Shown here one piece after another: positions 23,542-32,444 of a stretch of DNA of 64,000 nucleotides. The stretch is from Sporomusaceae bacterium (GTDB taxonomy: Bacteria > Bacillota > Negativicutes > UBA1444): NCBI GenBank assembly GCA_018434355.1, contig JAHDPL010000011.1:1-64000 (forward strand), written 5' to 3'. The number at the start of each line of letters is the position of its first letter. Within the stretch, counting starts at the first letter, position 1. The notes under the pieces are model-generated. The model saw only the letters and a program-made list of their open reading frames with translations, was not told where the DNA came from and did not search any database. Position numbers and translations under genes: made by a program.

Positions 23542-24693
23542 ATGCAGACTATGAATACTATGAGTTTTCGAATGAAGTTGATTGTCGGGGTCGTTGTGTT
23601 GGCAATAGTTGCTGCTGTCGGCTTCAGAATGGGATGGATCGGCGCAAAGCCCAAACAAGGCGGGCCACGGGTTGTTGATGTAAAGGCGATCCAGTTGACG
23701 GCAAAGGATACGCCGATAAGTTATGAATTTGTCGGTGAGATTGAGGCGAGCGACTCGGCGCAGATCAAAGCGAAAGTTACCGGCAATATCATAGAAAAGT
23801 ATGTTGTCGGCGGCTCGACGGTCAAGCAGGGTCAGCCATTATTCCGCATTGAGGCGCGGCAATATGAAACGACAGTCATGTCCAGCGATGCGGCTGTTGC
23901 TGAGTCCGAGGCGGCGCTCAGCCTGATCCGTCGCGATGTTATCCGCTACCGGCAATTGGCGGCGCATGGAGCGATTTCTCAGCAAACCCTGGATAATGTA
24001 CTTGCTCAGGAAACACAGGCGATTGCAAAACTGAATGCCAATAAGGCGAAAGCGGAGCAAGCGCGATTGGATTTGCGCGATACGCTGGTAGTATCGCCAA
24101 TGACCGGTAGAATTGACGTAAAAGACATCGGTATCGGAAATTATGCAACTGCCGGCCAAACTACTTTGGCTACAGTTTCTGCAATTGAGACGGTGCGGGT
24201 TAAATTTAGCATGAGTGAAAATGAATATCTAAAATTGTTTGCCCGACTTAAAGGGATCGGTGCGCTCGAGCCCGGACACAAAATCAATCTTCGACTCAGC
24301 GACGGCCAAGAATATCCGCTCGCCGGTTCGATTGAACAAGTGGACAGCGGGATGGGGCAGGGGACTGGCACGATGACGCTAAAAGCTCTGGTGGAAAATC
24401 CGCAAAAAATGCTCTTGCCAGGTATGTTTGCCAGAGTTGTCGCCACCGGGGAAGTGCGAAAATCCGCACTGGTAATTCCCCAGCGAGCGGTGCAGGAACT
24501 GCTTGGCAAAACCTTCGTGACTGTTGTTGGTGAAGGCGATAAGGCGGAAACTCGCCCCGTGAAGATGGGGCCGCGTGTCGGTTCGGGTTGGGTCGTCGAA
24601 GAAGGATTGAAGCCTGGCGACAAGGTGATTGTCGAAGGGGCGCTGAAGTCCGCTCCGGGAACTATGTTAAAGGTGACGATGATCAATGGCTAA
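23542..24693 (+). CDS. RND efflux membrane fusion protein (AcrA/MexA-like)
   Basis: The 383-residue product has an uncleaved-looking N-terminal membrane segment ('KLIVGVVVLAIVAAVGF') and the order of HlyD-family adaptors: lipoyl half ('GNIIEKYVVGGSTVKQGQPL'), helical hairpin ('AAVAESEAALSLIRRDVIRY'), second lipoyl half ('VVSPMTGRIDVKDIGIGNYA'), beta barrel and membrane-proximal domain. No lipobox cysteine, unlike Gram-negative AcrA. It bridges the inner-membrane pump to an outer-membrane channel, indicating a two-membrane envelope. ATG 23551 is an alternative start. Overlaps the pump gene by 8 bases. Confidence 0.9.
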   Translation: MQTMNTMSFRMKLIVGVVVLAIVAAVGFRMGWIGAKPKQGGPRVVDVKAIQLTAKDTPISYEFVGEIEASDSAQIKAKVTGNIIEKYVVGGSTVKQGQPLFRIEARQYETTVMSSDAAVAESEAALSLIRRDVIRYRQLAAHGAISQQTLDNVLAQETQAIAKLNANKAKAEQARLDLRDTLVVSPMTGRIDVKDIGIGNYATAGQTTLATVSAIETVRVKFSMSENEYLKLFARLKGIGALEPGHKINLRLSDGQEYPLAGSIEQVDSGMGQGTGTMTLKALVENPQKMLLPGMFARVVATGEVRKSALVIPQRAVQELLGKTFVTVVGEGDKAETRPVKMGPRVGSGWVVEEGLKPGDKVIVEGALKSAPGTMLKVTMING

Positions 24694-27600
24694 ATTCTTT
24701 ATTGATCGTCCCATCTTTGCAATTGTTGTTTCGATTTTCATTGTTCTGGGCGGTTTGATTGCGGGTTTCAATCTGCCGATTGCCCAATATCCCCAAATCA
24801 CACCGCCGACAATCAATGTATCGGCGAACTATAACGGCGCGAACGCGGAAGTTGTCGAGCAGAGCATCGGCCAGGTCATCGAGTTGCAGGTCAATGGCAC
24901 CGAAGGCATGGTTACGATGGATTCTACAAGCGCCGATAATGGCGTATACTCTCTGAATGTCAAATTTGAACTGGGCAAGGATGCCGACCTCGCTTCGGTG
25001 CAAACGCAAAACCGCGTGACCCAGGCGAACGCCCAACTGCCGACAGAAGTCACCTCTTCCGGCATTGTTACGAAAAAAGCCACGCCTGACCGCGCGATGA
25101 TCTTTGCGTTATGGTCGCCGAACGGCACGTATGATCGCGGATTCATGAAAAACTACGGCAGCATTTATCTCGTGGAAGAACTGAAACGGGTCAAAGGCGT
25201 AGGGACGATTCAGGAGTTCGGTTCTGACTATGCGATGCGGATATGGCTGCAGCCTGACAAGATGGCTCAGCTTGGGGTAACAACGACCGATATTGCCGCC
25301 GCATTGAAAGATCAAAACGTCCAGGCGCCGGTTGGCGCGGTCGGTCAAAGTCCTTCCGCAGGTAAGCAGGACTTCCAGTACACAGCCCGCGTCAAAGGAC
25401 GTATGGAAACGCCCGAGGAGTTTAGCCAGATCATTATTCGGAGCCAGAGCGACGGATCGCTTGTCCGGATCAAAGATGTGGCGCGGACGGAGATGGCGGA
25501 CAAGGACTACCTATTTGCCGCCTTTAGCAATGGAATGCCTTCCGTCGGTTTTTCGATTCAGCTAGCCTCTGATGCCAATGCGCTTGATACGATTCGCGAG
25601 TGCTCAGCAATCCTTGAACGGGCTTCAAAATCGTTTCCGGCAGACATGAAGTACGGCACAGTAGTCGATAACACGAGATTCGTGCGGGAATCGCTCATCG
25701 AAGTGGCCAAGACGTTTTTTGAAGCACTGATGCTGGTTATGCTCATCGTATTCATCTTTCTGCAGTCCTGGCGCGCCACGCTGATTCCGATGTTGGCGGT
25801 GCCGGTCTCGTTGCTTGGTACGTTCGGTGCTTTTCTATTGATGGGCTTCTCCATCAACACGCTGACACTGTTTGCGATGGTGCTGGCCATCGGTTTGGTC
25901 GTTGACGATGCCATCGTTGTTGTCGAGGCGGTTGAATACCACATGCGCTTTAATGGACTGCCGCCACGGGAAGCGACATACAAGGCCATGGAAGATGTTT
26001 CCGGGCCGATTGTGGCGATTGCCTTCGTATTGGCGTCTGTCTTTATTCCGGTCGCATTTTTTGGCGGTACCGTCGGGGTGCTGTACAAACAGTTTGCTTT
26101 GACGATTGCCGTATCCATGGCGTTATCAGCAGTAGTCGCATTGTCGCTGACCCCGGCGCTTTGCGCCATGCTACTGCAACCTCATGATCCGAATGCACAC
26201 AAAGGAAAACTCGGACACTATCTGTCGCGTTTTACGGACTGGTTTGAAGGGTTGCGGGAACGCTATGAACGCGGTGCTGTAAAAGTATTATTCCGGGCCA
26301 AGTTCAGCCTATTGTTGATGCCGTTATTATTGGTCCTGGCATGGGGAATCTCCGGGTTTGTACCATCCTCTTTTGTGCCCAGTGAAGACCAGGGCTATTT
26401 TGTAGCGACGGTTTCCTTGCCGGAAGCTGCCAGCATGAAACGGACCGAGGAAGTGGCAAACAAGATTGCCGAAGAGATCCGCAAACTGCCGGGCGTGAAA
26501 CAAACCATGATCGTGGCAGGCATCGATATGTTGGCAGGGGCCAACAAATCTAGTTCAGCAGTTATCTTTACCGAACTGACGCCGTGGAAAGAGCGAACTA
26601 CAAGCAATTTGAGCGTCGATAATATTGTCAGAAGCGCGATTGGCGTTGGCAGTCGGATTCCCGAAGCGAACACCATGGCTTTCAACGTGCCGCCGCTACC
26701 AGGTATCGGCAGTTTGGGCGGATTCAGTTTCATCCTGCAGGATCGCAGCGGTCATACGCCGCAGGAATTGGATGACACAACGAAGGCATTTCTGGCGGAA
26801 GCGCGCAAACGTCCTGAAATTGCGATGATTTATTCAACATTCCGAACCGATACCCCGGGTTACAAATTCGATGTCGACCGGGAAAAGGCGAAGAAGCTGG
26901 GAGTGCCGGTAAGTAGTATTTTTAATACATTGCAGGCGTTTCTGGGCGGGCTTCAAGTCAACGATTTCAACCGCTTCGGACGAACCTATAAAGTGGTCAT
27001 GCAAGCGGACGCCCCTTATCGACAGGGCGTGGAAGACTTGCGCACTCTCTTTGTGGAAAGCAACACAGGGGTAATGATTCCACTCAGCACATTGGTGCAA
27101 GCGGTCCCGGTAAATAACCCTACAGCGATCAAGCGATTCAACGGATTCCGGTCCGTATTGATCGGCGGCAGCCCGGCGCCCGGTTACAGTTCCGGTCAAG
27201 TCATCAAAGCGCTAGAGGAAGTGGCGGCGCAATCTTTGCCGCAAGGATACAGCTATGAATGGGCTGATCAAAGTCGGGAGGAAAAGGTCTCCGGCGGGCG
27301 AACCCCGATTCTGTTCGGTCTCGCATTGCTCTTTGTATTCCTGTGCCTGGCGGCTTTGTATGAAAGTTGGACTGTTCCTTTTGCCGTTCTGTTGACGGTA
27401 CCCACGACAATCTTCGGCGCATTTCTGTTTATGTTCATGCGCGGCTTGGAAAACAGCGTGTATATGCAAATCGGCCTGGTCATGTTGATCGGTCTGGCGG
27501 CAAAAAATGCGATTTTGATTGTAGAATTCGCTAAAATCCGGGTCGAAAGAGGCATGCCGATCCGCGAGGCCGCGATTGAAGCGGCCAAACTAAGGATGCG

Positions 27601-27862
27601 TCCCATCATCATGACATCGTTGGCTTTCATCGTCGGCGTTTTTCCGTTGGTATTCGCCAGCGGAGCAGGCGCAGGTTCACGAAATGCGATGGGTACGACT
27701 GTCGTCGGTGGGATGGCGCTTGATACAGCATTGGGAATCTTCGTAATCCCTTGCCTGTTTGTCGTGGTCGAAGAATTTTCGGAATGGATTCAGGCGCGAC
27801 GCAAGAAACCGGTCAATACTTTGACGGCGTCACAAGAAGCAACTGACCCGTATCGGGATTGA
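24686..27862 (+). CDS. RND multidrug efflux transporter (AcrB/HAE1 family)
   Basis: The 1058-residue product has the typical length and two-fold layout of AcrB: TM1 'IFAIVVSIFIVLGGLIAGF', large periplasmic loops and twelve membrane segments. The proton-relay Asp pair is present in TM4 ('GLVVDDAIVVVE') and the Lys in TM10 ('GLAAKNAILIVEF'). It pumps amphipathic compounds outward using the proton gradient. No TolC-like gene follows; the operon ends in a strong terminator, so the outer-membrane channel must be encoded elsewhere. Confidence 0.95.
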   Translation: MAKFFIDRPIFAIVVSIFIVLGGLIAGFNLPIAQYPQITPPTINVSANYNGANAEVVEQSIGQVIELQVNGTEGMVTMDSTSADNGVYSLNVKFELGKDADLASVQTQNRVTQANAQLPTEVTSSGIVTKKATPDRAMIFALWSPNGTYDRGFMKNYGSIYLVEELKRVKGVGTIQEFGSDYAMRIWLQPDKMAQLGVTTTDIAAALKDQNVQAPVGAVGQSPSAGKQDFQYTARVKGRMETPEEFSQIIIRSQSDGSLVRIKDVARTEMADKDYLFAAFSNGMPSVGFSIQLASDANALDTIRECSAILERASKSFPADMKYGTVVDNTRFVRESLIEVAKTFFEALMLVMLIVFIFLQSWRATLIPMLAVPVSLLGTFGAFLLMGFSINTLTLFAMVLAIGLVVDDAIVVVEAVEYHMRFNGLPPREATYKAMEDVSGPIVAIAFVLASVFIPVAFFGGTVGVLYKQFALTIAVSMALSAVVALSLTPALCAMLLQPHDPNAHKGKLGHYLSRFTDWFEGLRERYERGAVKVLFRAKFSLLLMPLLLVLAWGISGFVPSSFVPSEDQGYFVATVSLPEAASMKRTEEVANKIAEEIRKLPGVKQTMIVAGIDMLAGANKSSSAVIFTELTPWKERTTSNLSVDNIVRSAIGVGSRIPEANTMAFNVPPLPGIGSLGGFSFILQDRSGHTPQELDDTTKAFLAEARKRPEIAMIYSTFRTDTPGYKFDVDREKAKKLGVPVSSIFNTLQAFLGGLQVNDFNRFGRTYKVVMQADAPYRQGVEDLRTLFVESNTGVMIPLSTLVQAVPVNNPTAIKRFNGFRSVLIGGSPAPGYSSGQVIKALEEVAAQSLPQGYSYEWADQSREEKVSGGRTPILFGLALLFVFLCLAALYESWTVPFAVLLTVPTTIFGAFLFMFMRGLENSVYMQIGLVMLIGLAAKNAILIVEFAKIRVERGMPIREAAIEAAKLRMRPIIMTSLAFIVGVFPLVFASGAGAGSRNAMGTTVVGGMALDTALGIFVIPCLFVVVEEFSEWIQARRKKPVNTLTASQEATDPYRD

Positions 27863-27881
27863 TGAACAAAGGATAGTGAAC

Positions 27882-27927
27882 AAAAAATCCGGCGAAGCAG
27901 GCAAGCGCTTTCTTCGCCGGATTTTTT
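27882..27927 (+). terminator. Terminator of the RND operon
   Basis: AAAATCCGGCGAA pairs with TTCGCCGGATTTT across a 16-nt loop; T-runs on both strands may make it bidirectional with the converging gene. Confidence 0.85.
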
Positions 27928-27953
27928 CTATGTTTGCTATGTTAGAAAAGCTC

Positions 27954-29015
27954 TTATTTGAGCCAGCGACGAAATAAGAGTGGCGTTAGTAATAAGATGA
28001 AAAACAAACGAAAGATTTGATAAGATGCGATGACCGATAAATCGGCGCCGAGTGCGATTCCGGTCACGCTCATTTCAGCGATTCCGCCGGGCGCCATGCT
28101 GAGAAAAGTAGTGACGTTTGAATAGTCGTAATAATTGGATAGCATGAATGCGATGCCGAGGGAAGCGGCGATCACAGCTGCGACGCCCAATAATGTATAG
28201 GTGGTCAAGATTCGCCAATTGCTCAGACTGGCCAGCTCGATCTTAACGCCCATGTATGCGCCGACAGCAATTTGGCAAAGGATCGTCAACCAAGTCGGTA
28301 GGTTGGGGCAAGAAACGCCTGCTAGCGAGAGAGCGGCTCCGGCAAGGATTGGACCCATTAAAAACGGGGTCGGCAAGTTAACCTTATTGCCAAGCAACGC
28401 TGCAATCAATGCGACAGTCAGTACAGGGAAAGCGCTGCTTGGAATTGGCGTCCAGAAAATCATCGCATTGGCGGTTGCATCGATGTTTGCGCCGGAGTTG
28501 CCGAACCCTCCGACTGCTTGCGTAGCTAAATACGGCACGATAAAAACCACTGACAACAAGCGAATGGTGTGCATGAAGGAAACGACCGAAACATCGGCGT
28601 CTTCTATTTCTTCACTCATCAGCACCATTTGGGAAAAGCCGCCGGGAACGCTGCCAAGCATGCCGGTGGTAAAGCTGATGCCTGTGTTGCGGTGCGTAAT
28701 GTAACCCAAAATCAAACTCATCAATAATATCAACACCGTTACCAGCAACATAACCGGCAGTTGCGCCAATATCTGAGCGGCAGCTTCTACGGTGAACGCC
28801 TTACCGATAAGATAACCCAGAACTACCAATGCTGCATTGCGAACTGATAGCGGAAACTTTTGCTGTTGCTTGCGCAGTTGTCCCCAAATCACGACGAAGC
28901 TAAGTGGCCCCAGCATCCAAGCAAGTGGGATTTGCAGAGAATAAAACAAAACACCGCCGGTTGCGGCCAGAAAAAATATTTTTAGGGTTGAGAGCGCCTG
29001 TTGCATAAAAAGCAT
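27954..29015 (-). CDS. AbrB-family membrane protein (AbrB-type duplicated permease domain)
   Basis: The 353-residue product has about ten hydrophobic segments in two similar halves ('GYLIGKAFTVEAA', 'GMLGSVPGGFSQMVLMSEEI' and 'FLSMAPGGIAEMSVTGIALG'). The paired 'PGG' motifs are typical of the AbrB/'putative ammonia monooxygenase' family. Despite that database name it has no monooxygenase features; it is probably a transporter or regulator-like permease of unknown substrate. ATG 29015 is close (3 nt) to AAGGAG; ATG 29006 is an alternative. Confidence 0.75.
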   Translation of the reverse strand: MLFMQQALSTLKIFFLAATGGVLFYSLQIPLAWMLGPLSFVVIWGQLRKQQQKFPLSVRNAALVVLGYLIGKAFTVEAAAQILAQLPVMLLVTVLILLMSLILGYITHRNTGISFTTGMLGSVPGGFSQMVLMSEEIEDADVSVVSFMHTIRLLSVVFIVPYLATQAVGGFGNSGANIDATANAMIFWTPIPSSAFPVLTVALIAALLGNKVNLPTPFLMGPILAGAALSLAGVSCPNLPTWLTILCQIAVGAYMGVKIELASLSNWRILTTYTLLGVAAVIAASLGIAFMLSNYYDYSNVTTFLSMAPGGIAEMSVTGIALGADLSVIASYQIFRLFFILLLTPLLFRRWLK

Positions 29016-29040
29016 ATTCTCCTTGCAGATTTGAAACGAG

Positions 29041-29081
29041 AAAAAACAATAAAACGCGACAGTTTAAGTCGCGTTTTATTG
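29041..29081 (-). terminator. Terminator of the leftward cysteine-rich gene
   Basis: A perfect 14-bp stem (29047-29060 with 29068-29081), 7-nt loop, then a T-run on the minus strand. Confidence 0.85.
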
Positions 29082-29103
29082 AATGATAAATAAAGTCGCC
29101 GAC

Positions 29104-29307
29104 TTACATAGAACGCCGTTTGGTATTTGTTGTGCAGGTTTTGCAGTCGCCAACTTCGCCATAGGAAAGACATTCGGTGAGCCGCACCATGGTAACCGGC
29201 TGATTGCTGTCGCCAGTGATATATTCATCTTCGAAGATTGCCAGTACAATATCTCGGTTGACTTTGTCGCAAAAAAAAGGTTGAGCACCGATTAATTTTT
29301 CATTCAT
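29104..29307 (-). CDS. Small cysteine-containing protein of unknown function
   Basis: ATG 29307 has GGGAGAGG upstream on the minus strand. The 67-residue product has C at 'QPFFCDKVNRDI', 'LTECLSYGEVGDCKTC' and a Ser/Arg-rich end. The C-x9-C-x2-C arrangement with acidic neighbours could bind a metal or form disulfides. It is monocistronic, bounded by its own terminator. No family recognised. Confidence 0.55.
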   Translation of the reverse strand: MNEKLIGAQPFFCDKVNRDIVLAIFEDEYITGDSNQPVTMVRLTECLSYGEVGDCKTCTTNTKRRSM

Positions 29308-29397
29308 GCAATCCTCTCCCTTGATTGTTAATTCATTGTTCGACAACAACCTGCCTGTTTCCTTTTTCTAAAATATGGACAGGTAGTTTTTGCGAAC

Positions 29398-29426
29398 TTG
29401 ATTTTATTGTAATTCTTGGTTAAAAT
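29398..29426 (+). promoter_or_regulatory. Promoter of tRNA-Gly
   Basis: TTGATT (29398-29403), 17 bp, TAAAAT (29421-29426), about 40 bp before the tRNA. Confidence 0.6.
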
Positions 29427-29466
29427 AAAGAAGCTTGAAAGGTAATTTCAAGCAAAATAATGTGGT

Positions 29467-29541
29467 GCGGGCGTAGCTCAGTGGTAGAGTACCGGCTTCC
29501 CAAGCCGTGGGTCGCGAGTTCGAATCTCGTTGCCCGCTCCA
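29467..29541 (+). tRNA. tRNA-Gly(CCC)
   Basis: A complete cloverleaf with encoded CCA: acceptor GCGGGCG/TGCCCGC, D-arm 'GCTCAGTGGTAGAGT', anticodon loop CTTCCCA (anticodon CCC), T-arm 'GCGAGTTCGAATCTCGT'. 75 nt. Confidence 0.95.
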
Positions 29542-29551
29542 GGAATCAACA

Positions 29552-29590
29552 TTCTGCAGCTTCTTCGAGTTGCAGGATTTTTCTTTTTCA
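29552..29590 (+). terminator. Terminator after tRNA-Gly
   Basis: CTGCA/TGCAG stem with partial pairing of GCTTC/CGAGT, followed by a long T-rich run. Confidence 0.65.
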
Positions 29591-29896
29591 AGAAGATTTC
29601 TGACTTAGAACGCGATCTCTTAACCCTCGTGTCCAATATAAGACAAATTCTTGCCAATGAAAATCACGAGGTCGGTTTAACCGACGTCGTGATTTTAGAA
29701 AAATATAGAACAACTCGAAACAATTCGAAACCAGAACTGAGTCGACGGAATAGGGCAAGAGATTTGCTGCAGATTCGCCGTTTATGAAGCGGTTGCTTGA
29801 CGAATATGCGGTTCTCTTGCTAAACTGAAAATAGACACAATTTCTCCAACGCGCTATATTCAAAAAAAGGAACAGAAAGAAGGGAGAATGATTCGC
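29591..29896. other. Intergenic region upstream of the universal stress gene
   Basis: No gene is supported. Imperfect inverted segments ('CACGAGGTCGGTTTAACCGA', 'CGTCGTG' at about 29667-29691) may form a hairpin. Forward frames here lack ribosome sites. Confidence 0.3.
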
Positions 29897-30802
29897 ATGG
29901 AAAAACCGAAGAAAATCCTAGTTGCCTACGATGGTTCCCCTCATAGTAAATCGGCGCTTGATTGGGCGATTCGCTTGGGAGAAGATGTCGGCGCCGAGTT
30001 GGAACTGGTCAAGGTTTTTGAACCGATAGTCCGGCAATATACGCGAGGGGATTACAATATTACCGAAAAGATTGCTGCTCAATTTGCAGAAATGGAAAAA
30101 ACGGATCGCCAGATGATGGAGGATGCGAAGCATTTTTGCGAAGGGGTCTGCAAACTAAAAGTTACGGTGAGCGTACTGAAAGGCAACGTCACTTCGACAT
30201 TGCTTGACTATGCCGAAAAATCCGGCGTCGATCTGATTGTAACCGGGACAAAAGGGCATGGAGTTTTGGAAGAAATGCTTGTCGGAAGTGTTACCAACAA
30301 ATTGGTCAGTTTGTCGAAGTTGCCGATTTTGGTGGTGAAGGACCAACACGAATCAACCAAAACGAGTTTGCATAAAATCGCAGTTGCTTATGATGGTTCC
30401 GGTTATTCCAAGGCGGCGTTGGGGCTGGCGCTCGACATGGCAAAAGGTGCAAAAGCCGAGGTTTTTGCGGTAAAAGTAATCGATTCACTCGAAATCGCTC
30501 GCATTTATAGCAAAGCTGAGTCGGGATCGATGACGAAGATGCTTGAGCAAGACCCGGTCAATCAGGCGATGATTGCGGAAGCGCAAGCGATTGCCGCTGC
30601 AAAAGGGATGACTCTCTCCGTGGAACTGCTGATGGGCGAAAGCGTTACTGCCACATTGATCGAGTATGTGGAGAAGAACGGCGTAAACATGATTGTCGCA
30701 GGCACACTCGGACACCCGTTGCTTGACCAGATTCTGATCGGTAGCGTGACGAGGAACTTGATCAGTGTTTCCAAGGTGCCCGTATTGGTGGTAAAAAAAT
30801 AA
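29897..30802 (+). CDS. Tandem-domain universal stress protein (UspA family)
   Basis: The 301-residue product contains two Usp domains of about 145 residues, starting 'PKKILVAYDGSPHSKSALDW' and 'LHKIAVAYDGSGYSKAALGL'. Both end with the ATP-binding pattern G-x2-G-x9-G-S: 'TGTKGHGVLEEMLVGSV' and 'AGTLGHPLLDQILIGSV', so both probably bind ATP. These cytoplasmic proteins are induced by stress and growth arrest. ATG 29897 has better spacing (10) from GGGAG than ATG 29888. Monocistronic, with terminator. Confidence 0.9.
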   Translation: MEKPKKILVAYDGSPHSKSALDWAIRLGEDVGAELELVKVFEPIVRQYTRGDYNITEKIAAQFAEMEKTDRQMMEDAKHFCEGVCKLKVTVSVLKGNVTSTLLDYAEKSGVDLIVTGTKGHGVLEEMLVGSVTNKLVSLSKLPILVVKDQHESTKTSLHKIAVAYDGSGYSKAALGLALDMAKGAKAEVFAVKVIDSLEIARIYSKAESGSMTKMLEQDPVNQAMIAEAQAIAAAKGMTLSVELLMGESVTATLIEYVEKNGVNMIVAGTLGHPLLDQILIGSVTRNLISVSKVPVLVVKK

Positions 30803-30819
30803 GTTTTCCCGGTCCTTGG

Positions 30820-30852
30820 GTCCCCTCCGAAAAATATCGGAGGGGACTTTTT
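30820..30852 (+). terminator. Terminator after the Usp gene
   Basis: GTCCCCTCCGA pairs with TCGGAGGGGAC, followed by TTTTT. Confidence 0.9.
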
Positions 30853-30921
30853 GTCGGCAGGAATCGTTGGCTGTTGCCGAGAAACAAACAGAAACACAGC
30901 GTTGAAAGGAAGCGAAGGAAA

Positions 30922-31257
30922 ATGATTGCAAACTATGGGCAAACGAAGGCTGTTCCGGCAGGGGAAAAATGTCAACGACGGGTGTTGATTCCGGGACCGG
31001 AGATGATGTTGGTGGAATTCCGGTTTCAAAAAGGCGGCATCGGTACCCCACACAAGCATGAAGCGCATGAGCAGGTCGGTTATATCGCAAAAGGCAGTTT
31101 TGAACTCACTGTTGATGGCCGAGTTCAAGTAGTGCGAACGGGAGATACTTATTATGCAGCGAAAAATGTACTGCATGGGGTGGTGGCGCTTGAGGAGGAC
31201 TCGGTGATTATTGATACGTTCACTCCGCCACGGGCAGACTTTTTGGCCGCAGAATAG
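30922..31257 (+). CDS. Small cupin-domain protein
   Basis: The 111-residue product has cupin motif 1 ('TPHKHEAHEQVGYIAKGSFE', with the HxH and E metal ligands) and motif 2 ('GDTYYAAKNVLHGV', with the H ligand), forming a single metal-binding beta barrel. Substrate unknown; relatives act as sugar/amino-acid binding sensors or isomerases. Another cupin is encoded at 34415. ATG 30922 follows AAGGAA. Confidence 0.8.
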   Translation: MIANYGQTKAVPAGEKCQRRVLIPGPEMMLVEFRFQKGGIGTPHKHEAHEQVGYIAKGSFELTVDGRVQVVRTGDTYYAAKNVLHGVVALEEDSVIIDTFTPPRADFLAAE

Positions 31258-31300
31258 TCTTTACCAAAGCGCGAATCAATAGATGGCAGGGAGGTTCGTG

Positions 31301-32332
31301 ATGCGAATAGATAAAAATGTGCGACGCAGCTTGAGTGTGTTTCTGCTGGTTGTTGTCTGTTGCGTCTGGCAGAGCGGGCTGGGGTCAGCTAACCCGATGT
31401 TGGGTTTGTTTGAGCAGGGCGAGCGGAGATTTTTGGTGCGTGAACGGGCAGACCAGTTGGAGCTGGTGTTTGACGCTTCGGACAGAGCGGACAATCAGTT
31501 TTCCTTGTATTCGGTCTATCCGCTTAAGTTTCTGTCAAAAAACAGTTATCGCTTGCTGGCTTATGGGCCGCTGCGCAAAGAATCTGCGACCGTGACTTTT
31601 GAACAAGACCGGCAGGGCAGAGCGGTTGCCGTTACCATCGGCGAAAGCCGGTACCCGAAAAAATTCTTTGATATTGAATTAGGAAAAACATTTCAGATAA
31701 AATCGCTGCTTCCCGCTGATGAATTGCGCAGGAGAGCATTGGCGGCAACACCGCCGAAGGAATCGGGTCAATTTGTCGCTGCTGACTTGGTGGAACTGAT
31801 CGGCATGGACCCGACACTGAAACTCGACATTCGCTATGCCGGTACAAATAATTTCATGGGGATGCAGTTGTACGACGAACCGCGGGCATTCTTGCAGAGA
31901 CCGGCGGCCGAGGCGCTGGTCAGGGTAAATGCCTTGCTGAAGAAATATGGTTACGGACTGATTGTTTACGATGCATACCGGCCCTGGTATGTGACCAAGA
32001 TGTTTTGGGATGCGACGCCGGATTCGCAAAAGATCTTTGTCGCCGATCCTGCCAAAGGGTCCCGGCATAATCGCGGTTGCGCCGTGGATGTCGGGTTCTA
32101 TAGCCTGGCGACAGGCGAGCCAGTTGATATGGGCAGCGATTATGACGAGTTTTCGATTCGGGCTTTTCCAACCTATCCCGGAGGTACTGCTGGGCAAAGG
32201 GAGCGGCGGGAACTGCTGCGACTGCTGATGGCCGGCGAGGGATTCACGGTCTATCCCGAAGAATGGTGGCATTTTGATTTTGCCGGTTGGCAAAAGTACC
32301 CGATTCTCAATCTGCGTTTCGAGCAACTTTAG
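31301..32332 (+). CDS. Exported D-Ala-D-Ala dipeptidase (VanX/DdpX, peptidase M15D)
   Basis: ATG 31301 is preferred (AGGGAGG 6 bases upstream). The 343-residue product has a signal peptide ('SLSVFLLVVVCCVWQSGLG'), about 120 residues of unassigned beta-rich sequence, then a VanX domain with the zinc motif 'GSRHNRGCAVDVGF' (SxHxxGxAxD) and the catalytic 'EEWWHFDF' (ExxxH). These enzymes cleave D-Ala-D-Ala dipeptides released from peptidoglycan. No VanA/VanH partners are nearby, so cell-wall recycling or nutrition is more likely than glycopeptide resistance. The extra N-terminal domain is unusual for the family. Confidence 0.88.
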   Translation: MRIDKNVRRSLSVFLLVVVCCVWQSGLGSANPMLGLFEQGERRFLVRERADQLELVFDASDRADNQFSLYSVYPLKFLSKNSYRLLAYGPLRKESATVTFEQDRQGRAVAVTIGESRYPKKFFDIELGKTFQIKSLLPADELRRRALAATPPKESGQFVAADLVELIGMDPTLKLDIRYAGTNNFMGMQLYDEPRAFLQRPAAEALVRVNALLKKYGYGLIVYDAYRPWYVTKMFWDATPDSQKIFVADPAKGSRHNRGCAVDVGFYSLATGEPVDMGSDYDEFSIRAFPTYPGGTAGQRERRELLRLLMAGEGFTVYPEEWWHFDFAGWQKYPILNLRFEQL

Positions 32333-32371
32333 CTTTTGAGCATAGTTGCCAGGCGATTTGATGTTTAAAAG

Positions 32372-32400
32372 ACTTCCGGCCTAGCCCCGGAAGTTTTTTG
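32372..32400 (+). terminator. Terminator after the dipeptidase gene
   Basis: ACTTCCGG pairs with CCGGAAGT, followed by TTTTTG. Confidence 0.85.
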
Positions 32401-32444
32401 TTTCTTGCGTCTGTAAGTTATAATTGAACAGAGGTGACAACACA

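Noticed and set aside
24141-24686. Antisense frames under the RND genes
   Set aside because: The sense strand encodes unmistakable AcrA- and AcrB-like proteins; the antisense products have no pattern.
27954-29015. Ammonia monooxygenase
   Set aside because: The database-style name for this AbrB-like family is misleading; there are no monooxygenase metal motifs, only a duplicated permease-like membrane protein.
31301-32332. Vancomycin resistance locus
   Set aside because: Only a VanX-type dipeptidase is present; there is no VanH, VanA or VanRS-like gene nearby.
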